NCBI GenBank assembly: GCA_030693105.1
Contig: JAUYBK010000062.1
Location: forward strand, 1 to 12,346
DNA from: Methanobacteriaceae archaeon
GTDB taxonomy: Archaea; Methanobacteriota; Methanobacteria; Methanobacteriales; Methanobacteriaceae
Length of the DNA: 12,346 nt
Direction: 5' to 3'
Shown: positions 6,598-12,346 of the stretch, one piece after another
How positions within the stretch are numbered: position 1 is the first letter of the stretch
Layout of the letters: each line of letters starts with the position of its first letter
The notes under the pieces: generated by a model
Told to the model about the DNA's origin: nothing
The model's database searches: none
Seen by the model: the letters and a program-made list of their open reading frames with translations, nothing else
Translations under genes and position numbers: made by a program

Positions 6598-6600
6598 ATC

Positions 6601-7449
6601 GTGTATAGAATTATACCTCCCAAGATCGCCCAAAAAATAATGAACAGCATATTTTGGGCTTCAGGAATTCTCACCATTCTAATCCTGGTGGTGGTAATCG
6701 GTTACGTATTATTTAAGGGTCTTCCCTTTGTCAGTTTAGAGTTTCTGTTCTCTGACCCCATAGATTCTGGTAGAGCAGGGGGAATATTCCCCATGATCAT
6801 GTCCAGTATCTATGTGACTCTAATTGCGTTACTGTTAGCCGCACCCCTGGGTGTGGGAGCTGCTGTTTTTTTGGCGGAATACGCCGGTGAAAATAGAACA
6901 GTTAAATTGATTAGATTTGGAGCAGAAACCCTGTCTTCTATACCTTCCATAGTATTTGGATTGTTTGGGTTGGCGTTTTTTGTGGTTTATTTAGGATTGG
7001 GATGGAGTGTTCTATCTGGTGGACTCACGCTGGCGCTGATGGCTTTGCCCACCGTACTGGCAGCTTCCGAAGTTTCTGTAGAATCAATCAATAAATCATA
7101 TTCAGAAGGAAGTCTGGCGTTGGGAGCCACCAAGTGGCAGACCATTTATAAGGTAGTTATACCTGCTGCAATTCCGGGAATAACCACTGGGATAATACTG
7201 GGGATGGCCAGGGCCATTGCAGAAGCAGCTGCAGTGATGTATACTGTTGGTGCGGCTCTGTTGATTCCAACATCATTAATGGACCCCGCACGACCTCTTC
7301 CATTGCACCTTTATCTTTTGGCTACCGAGGGCATATCTATGGATAATGCCTGGGCAACGGCAGCGGTTCTGGTTATCTTAATCCTTATAATTACAGTTAG
7401 TACCAACACCTTAGTTGATCGTTACCGTAAAAAGATGATGGGGCGATAA
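6601..7449 (+). CDS. pstA: phosphate ABC transporter permease PstA
   Basis: This is the 282-residue second channel subunit of the Pst importer. It has a first helix at about 16-37, the SGRAGGIFPMIMSS entry loop (56-69), further helices, and the EAA loop GSLALGATKWQ (170-180), nearly identical to that of PstC. The usual RA-[IL]-GET-A motif reads RAIAEAA (204-210). The Arg and Glu are kept, but Gly and Thr are both Ala. The start is GTG, supported by AGAGGGT at 6587-6593. An in-frame ATG at 6562 is cut off by a stop codon and cannot be used for the full protein. pstB begins one base after its stop. Confidence 0.92.
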   Translation: MYRIIPPKIAQKIMNSIFWASGILTILILVVVIGYVLFKGLPFVSLEFLFSDPIDSGRAGGIFPMIMSSIYVTLIALLLAAPLGVGAAVFLAEYAGENRTVKLIRFGAETLSSIPSIVFGLFGLAFFVVYLGLGWSVLSGGLTLALMALPTVLAASEVSVESINKSYSEGSLALGATKWQTIYKVVIPAAIPGITTGIILGMARAIAEAAAVMYTVGAALLIPTSLMDPARPLPLHLYLLATEGISMDNAWATAAVLVILILIITVSTNTLVDRYRKKMMGR

Positions 7450-7450
7450 A

Positions 7451-8206
<756 letters not shown>

Positions 8207-8241
8207 GGTAAATTCAAATTTAATTAGTATGGGGTAATAAA

Positions 8242-8901
8242 ATGGAGAAAAGACATCCAAGGATATTGTTTAGAAAAAGATTGAAAGAATTGCGGGCTGA
8301 TGTCGAACAAATGGGTAAAGAAGCCCTATCGGCTTATAGGGATTCTATAAAGGTCCTGTTGAAGTATGACGAAGAGAAGATTAAAAGGATTGTTGAAACT
8401 GCTGATAAAATCGACGAAATGAACTACAACCTGGAACACAAGACCCTCAGCGTCATTGCTTCGGAACAGCCTGTGGCTGGTGATTTAAGATTTATAGAGA
8501 CCTGCATTAAGGTAGGAGGTCATCTAAAACGGATTGGGTATTTAGCCAGCAACATTACTGAGGTTGCAAAAAAGATTAAGGACGAAGAAGTCCCGGAAAA
8601 ACCTATGGATGATATCATCCACATGGCGGACATCGTGGAGAACATGGTCAGTAAAAGCCTCGCCGCGTTCTTGGGTCAAAATATGGACATTGCCCGGGAA
8701 CTAAGAAGGGATGACGATAAAGTGGACGACCTTTTCGATCGGGCCTTGAAGGACATAACCCAGAGCATGTTTGACGACCAGGAAACCATATCTTACCTGG
8801 TTTACCTGTTGTTCTTAGCCCGTATTTTAGAAAGGATCGCTGACCGGGCGGAGAATATTGGGGACAGGACTATCTTTATGATAACTTGCAAAAAACCTTA
8901 G
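8242..8901 (+). CDS. phoU: phosphate transport accessory/regulatory protein PhoU
   Basis: This 219-residue all-helical protein has two PhoU three-helix bundles (about 20-110 and 125-212). PhoU restrains the Pst transporter and relays phosphate status. The second bundle has the intact signature ERIADRAENIGDR (197-209). The first reads KRIGYLASNI (96-105), where E-x-x-x-D would be expected. The acidic metal-binding residues are replaced by K96 and Y100, so only one bundle looks able to hold a metal cluster in the usual way. The ATG follows pstB by 35 bases and is preceded by GGGGTAAT at 8231-8238. It is the last gene of the pst operon and ends at a convergent terminator. Confidence 0.92.
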   Translation: MEKRHPRILFRKRLKELRADVEQMGKEALSAYRDSIKVLLKYDEEKIKRIVETADKIDEMNYNLEHKTLSVIASEQPVAGDLRFIETCIKVGGHLKRIGYLASNITEVAKKIKDEEVPEKPMDDIIHMADIVENMVSKSLAAFLGQNMDIARELRRDDDKVDDLFDRALKDITQSMFDDQETISYLVYLLFLARILERIADRAENIGDRTIFMITCKKP

Positions 8902-8939
8902 AAATATTTTTTCCCTTTTTTTCTTTAAATAATATTTCT
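8900..8939. terminator. convergent terminator between phoU and fumarase
   Basis: AGAAATATT (8900-8908) and AATATTTCT (8931-8939) are a perfect 9-bp inverted repeat enclosing 22 bases that hold long T runs. The repeat starts in the phoU stop codon and lies ahead of the converging fumarase end at 8961. The T-rich interior favours termination of the + strand pst transcript. Confidence 0.5.
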
Positions 8940-8960
8940 GAAGTAATAAAAAGTATTTAC

Positions 8961-9797
8961 TTATTCTAATCTTCCAGTAGCCTTTCTGGCAGCCCAACAT
9001 TGAATACACACTCCAATAGGCAGTCCTGCTGTATGTGTATGGGCAGTGAGTATTTTAACATCCAAAGCAGTGGTTTTACCACCCAAACCCATAGGGCCGA
9101 TGCCGGTTTCATTGACCTGATTTAGTATCTCTTCTTCCAAGTAAGCTAAATATTCGTCGGGATTTCTAACTCCCACTTCATTCAAGAGTGCCTTTTTGGC
9201 CAGTTTTAGGGCCATGTCAGACGATCCTCCGATACCCACCCCGATCAGGATGGGAGGACAGGGCTTGCCACCGGCGGCCAGCACCATTTTCAAGACAAAA
9301 TTTTTAACCCCTTCTTTTCCTTCCCCGGGAAGGGCCATCTTAAGAGCATTGTTGTTTTCAGACCCAAAACCTTTAGGGAACACAGTGATTTCTAGGTAAT
9401 CTCCTTCAATTATTTCCATGTCAATTTGTGGTATGAGGTTACCGGTATTGTCTCCGGTATTTTTTCTGGTAAAAGGATCCACCACGTTGGGGCGGAGGGG
9501 TATATCGCGGGTGGCGCGTTTAACACCGTTTATGATTCCTTCATATAGATTTTCCACCAGCACATTTCCCATTTTAACGAAGATAATGGGGAGACCGGTG
9601 TCCTGGCAGAGGGGTATTCCCATTTCTTCTGCAGCTTTAATATTATCTAAAACCGCCTGAAGATTTAAACGTGCCAAATCTTCTGTTTCATTGTGATAAG
9701 CATCTTCCAGGGCCTTTATAACATCTGATGGGAGTTTTATCACAGCTTCCTTAAACAGGCGGCAAACTTCCTCTTCAACAGTTTTTTGGCTAATCAT
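8961..9797 (-). CDS. fumA: class I (iron-sulfur) fumarate hydratase, alpha subunit
   Basis: This 278-residue protein corresponds to the N-terminal, cluster-bearing half of class I fumarases (TtdA/FumA-alpha family), which interconvert malate and fumarate. Cluster-ligand cysteines can be placed at C64 in LCQDTGLP, C180 in GGKPCPP, and C264/C267 near the C-terminus. IGPMGLGGKTTALDVK (233-248) and HTHTAGLP (253-260) are the conserved substrate/active-site blocks. The beta subunit is not in this window, as expected where the enzyme is split between unlinked genes. In methanogens it serves the incomplete reductive C4 route from pyruvate and oxaloacetate towards succinate and 2-oxoglutarate. It has its own TATA box, no Shine-Dalgarno, and is probably leaderless. 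Confidence 0.92.
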   Translation of the reverse strand: MISQKTVEEEVCRLFKEAVIKLPSDVIKALEDAYHNETEDLARLNLQAVLDNIKAAEEMGIPLCQDTGLPIIFVKMGNVLVENLYEGIINGVKRATRDIPLRPNVVDPFTRKNTGDNTGNLIPQIDMEIIEGDYLEITVFPKGFGSENNNALKMALPGEGKEGVKNFVLKMVLAAGGKPCPPILIGVGIGGSSDMALKLAKKALLNEVGVRNPDEYLAYLEEEILNQVNETGIGPMGLGGKTTALDVKILTAHTHTAGLPIGVCIQCWAARKATGRLE

Positions 9798-9820
9798 TGT
9801 AAAATAGTTTATAGTTTATG

Positions 9821-9830
9821 TATAAATAAA
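9821..9830 (-). promoter_or_regulatory. TATA box of the fumarase gene (leaderless)
   Basis: The - strand reads TTTATTTATA about 24-33 bases before the ATG at 9797, which predicts a transcript start at or next to the start codon. The bases before the ATG (CTATTTTACA) hold no Shine-Dalgarno. Confidence 0.5.
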
Positions 9831-9870
9831 ATATCAGTAAAATAAAATTCAGATGATAAGTTCCTTTTTT

Positions 9871-9889
9871 ATAAAATAAATAAAGAAAA
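9871..9889 (-). terminator. T-rich terminator of the por operon
   Basis: About 11 bases after the porF stop the - strand becomes TTTTCTTTATTTATTTTAT, a U-rich stretch of the kind that ends archaeal transcripts. No strong hairpin precedes it, and the fumarase promoter follows. Confidence 0.4.
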
Positions 9890-9900
9890 GATGATGGAAT

Positions 9901-10332
9901 TTAGTATTTCATAATCATCTTAACTTTTTCAAGCTCCTTGGCTACGCGATCCCTTTTTTCAGTTAACATATCCTCAGAACTCATCAGCAAAGCTTCGGTG
10001 GGGCAGGCGGAAACACAAAGAGGTACGTCTTCATCCTGACATAAGTCGCATTTACATGCGATCCCGTATTCGTTTAATTGGATGGCTCCCACTGGACAGG
10101 AATCTCTGCAGAGGCCGCAACCGATGCAATCATCTTCGAGAATGATAATGGCCCCGTCAACTTCTTCTATTGCCTCTTCCGGGCAGACCGTCATGCAGGG
10201 AGCCCGATCCTCTGCACAGTGCAGGCAGTATAACGGAACTCCTTTAAACACCCTTATTGCATTTTTGGGGCATATCCGCTCGCACTTACCGCACTCATCA
10301 CACAGTTCCGGCCTTGAAATTAGTTCCTTCAT
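9901..10332 (-). CDS. porF: pyruvate oxidoreductase-associated ferredoxin PorF (polyferredoxin)
   Basis: This 143-residue cytoplasmic iron-sulfur protein has cysteines arranged for four [4Fe-4S] clusters. They fall at 11/14/17/21, 36/39/46/50, 69/72/75/79 and a last group at 93/95/98/106/110. The alternation of CxxCxxCxxxCP with the longer-spaced CxxCx6-7CxxxC resembles electron-transfer subunits of the HycB/DMSO-reductase-beta kind. PorE and PorF accompany the Por complex in methanogens and are thought to carry electrons to the enzyme for pyruvate synthesis. C93 is an extra cysteine. The ATG lies one base after the porE stop, with AAGGAGG at 10339-10345 inside the porE end. A Lys/Glu-rich helix (about 125-140) closes the protein. 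Confidence 0.88.
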   Translation of the reverse strand: MKELISRPELCDECGKCERICPKNAIRVFKGVPLYCLHCAEDRAPCMTVCPEEAIEEVDGAIIILEDDCIGCGLCRDSCPVGAIQLNEYGIACKCDLCQDEDVPLCVSACPTEALLMSSEDMLTEKRDRVAKELEKVKMIMKY

Positions 10333-10333
10333 A

Positions 10334-11711
<1,378 letters not shown>

Positions 11712-11712
<1 letters not shown>

Positions 11713-12346
11713 TAGACTTCCTCCTTTTTGAGTCCTATCCATTCCACCTCACGGGTGGAGTTTTTAGTTTTGGCAACGATTTCTTTGACGTGCTCGGGAG
11801 TTATGTCTCGGCCTCCCAATCCGGCGATAAATCCGTATGCTTCAACTGACATCTTGGCTTTAATTTCGTTGTAAAGCACGCCTCCTATTCCAAAGGAGAC
11901 GTTCTTATCCAGTACGGCAACTTTAGATGCCTTACTCAGGACTTCTTTGATATTTTCTTGGGGGAAGGGACGGAATACTCTAAGTTTTAGGAGCCCCACC
12001 TTTTCTCCTTCTTTTCTAAGAGAATCTATTACATCTTTTATGGTACCGCAAACTGACCCCATAGCCACAATTATAATTTCGGCATCATCACATTGGTAAG
12101 TTTCAACAAAGTCGTATTCTCTGCCGAACACTTCCTTGAATTCCTGGTTGGCTTTTTTTATGACTTCTTTGGACTTTTCCATGGCCACATCTATGGCGTA
12201 ACGGGCTTCCATGTAATAGTTAGGGTCGGTGAAGGTACCTAGGGACATGGGTCTTTCTGGGTCCAGGAATGCATGTTGTGGGTTATAATCTGGTAAGAAC
12301 TGTTCCACTTCCTCCTCACTGGGCACATCCACCGGTTCCACGGTGT
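11712..12346 (-). CDS. porA: pyruvate:ferredoxin oxidoreductase, alpha subunit (C-terminal part)
   Basis: The gene runs off the window edge. About 210 C-terminal residues are present out of about 380 in the family. The visible part covers the end of the pyrimidine-binding domain, with PERPMSLGTFTDPNYYMEAR. It then covers the transketolase-C-terminal-like domain, with IIIVAMGSVCGTIKDVID, a Rossmann-type start, and FRPFPQENIKEVLSKASKVA. It ends in DKNVSFGIGGVLYNEI and AGLGGRDITPEHV, all typical of PorA. With PorB it forms the catalytic core of pyruvate synthase. The operon promoter and the gamma and delta subunits lie beyond the window. A GTG at 12341 is an internal valine codon, not a start. 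Confidence 0.93.
11720..11724 (-). promoter_or_regulatory. Shine-Dalgarno GGAGG deciding the porB start
   Basis: GGAGG in the last codons of porA, seven bases before ATG 11712, sets the porB start and excludes the upstream in-frame ATG at 11742. Confidence 0.7.

Noticed and set aside
11713..11742. Upstream ATG of porB inside porA
   Set aside because: GGAGG at 11720-11724 lies downstream of it and serves ATG 11712, giving the usual PorB N-terminus.

Overview
The window is chromosomal DNA from a hydrogenotrophic methanogenic archaeon, most likely a mesophilic member of the Methanobacteriales (Methanobacterium-like). The evidence is as follows. Two tRNA genes encode no 3' CCA, and the tRNA-Thr has a U discriminator. 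Promoters show archaeal TATA boxes, and T-rich tracts follow the genes. Ribosome binding sites are of the GGTGAT and GGAGG kind. The pyruvate:ferredoxin oxidoreductase is the four-subunit type with porE and porF attached, and the fumarase is the split iron-sulfur type. No mobile element, CRISPR array or foreign-looking block was seen. The region reads as an ordinary core-genome segment.

Layout. Positions 1-151 hold the 3' part of tRNA-Leu(UAA) and a complete tRNA-Thr(GGU), probably co-transcribed. Next on the + strand come a calcineurin-type metallophosphoesterase (272-1078), then a small polytopic membrane protein (1166-1810) tightly followed by a winged-HTH/PhoU fusion protein (1826-2725). 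A short citrate-synthase-fold protein (citryl-CoA lyase type, 2786-3595) lies on the - strand. It is divergent from a phosphate-uptake cluster on the + strand: pstS1 - terminator - pstS2 - pstC - pstA - pstB - phoU (3785-8901). A convergent junction at 8900-8939 leads to - strand carbon metabolism genes: fumarase alpha subunit (8961-9797), then the distal end of the por operon, read porA (partial) - porB - porE - porF.

How the genes work together. PstS1 and PstS2 would capture phosphate outside the membrane, PstC/PstA form the channel, PstB supplies ATP hydrolysis, and PhoU tunes activity. No PhoR/PhoB two-component pair is present. The HTH-PhoU fusion is therefore an attractive one-component phosphate regulator (inference). 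A repeated CACTAAAT motif in and around the pstS1 promoter is a candidate operator. Por fixes CO2 onto acetyl-CoA to give pyruvate, and fumarase works further along the incomplete reductive C4 branch, so these two - strand units belong to the same anabolic route.

Most interesting points. (1) The HTH-PhoU fusion keeps both metal-binding motifs, while the canonical PhoU in the pst operon has lost the first one. (2) Two tandem pstS paralogues are separated by a textbook hairpin-plus-U-tract terminator. (3) The two - strand metabolic genes (citrate-synthase-like and fumarase) appear leaderless, whereas the pst genes use GGTGAT-like and the por genes GGAGG Shine-Dalgarno sequences. (4) An 11-codon basic mini-ORF sits in frame, behind a stop codon, just before pstA. 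(5) Several start codons are best placed downstream of the longest frame.
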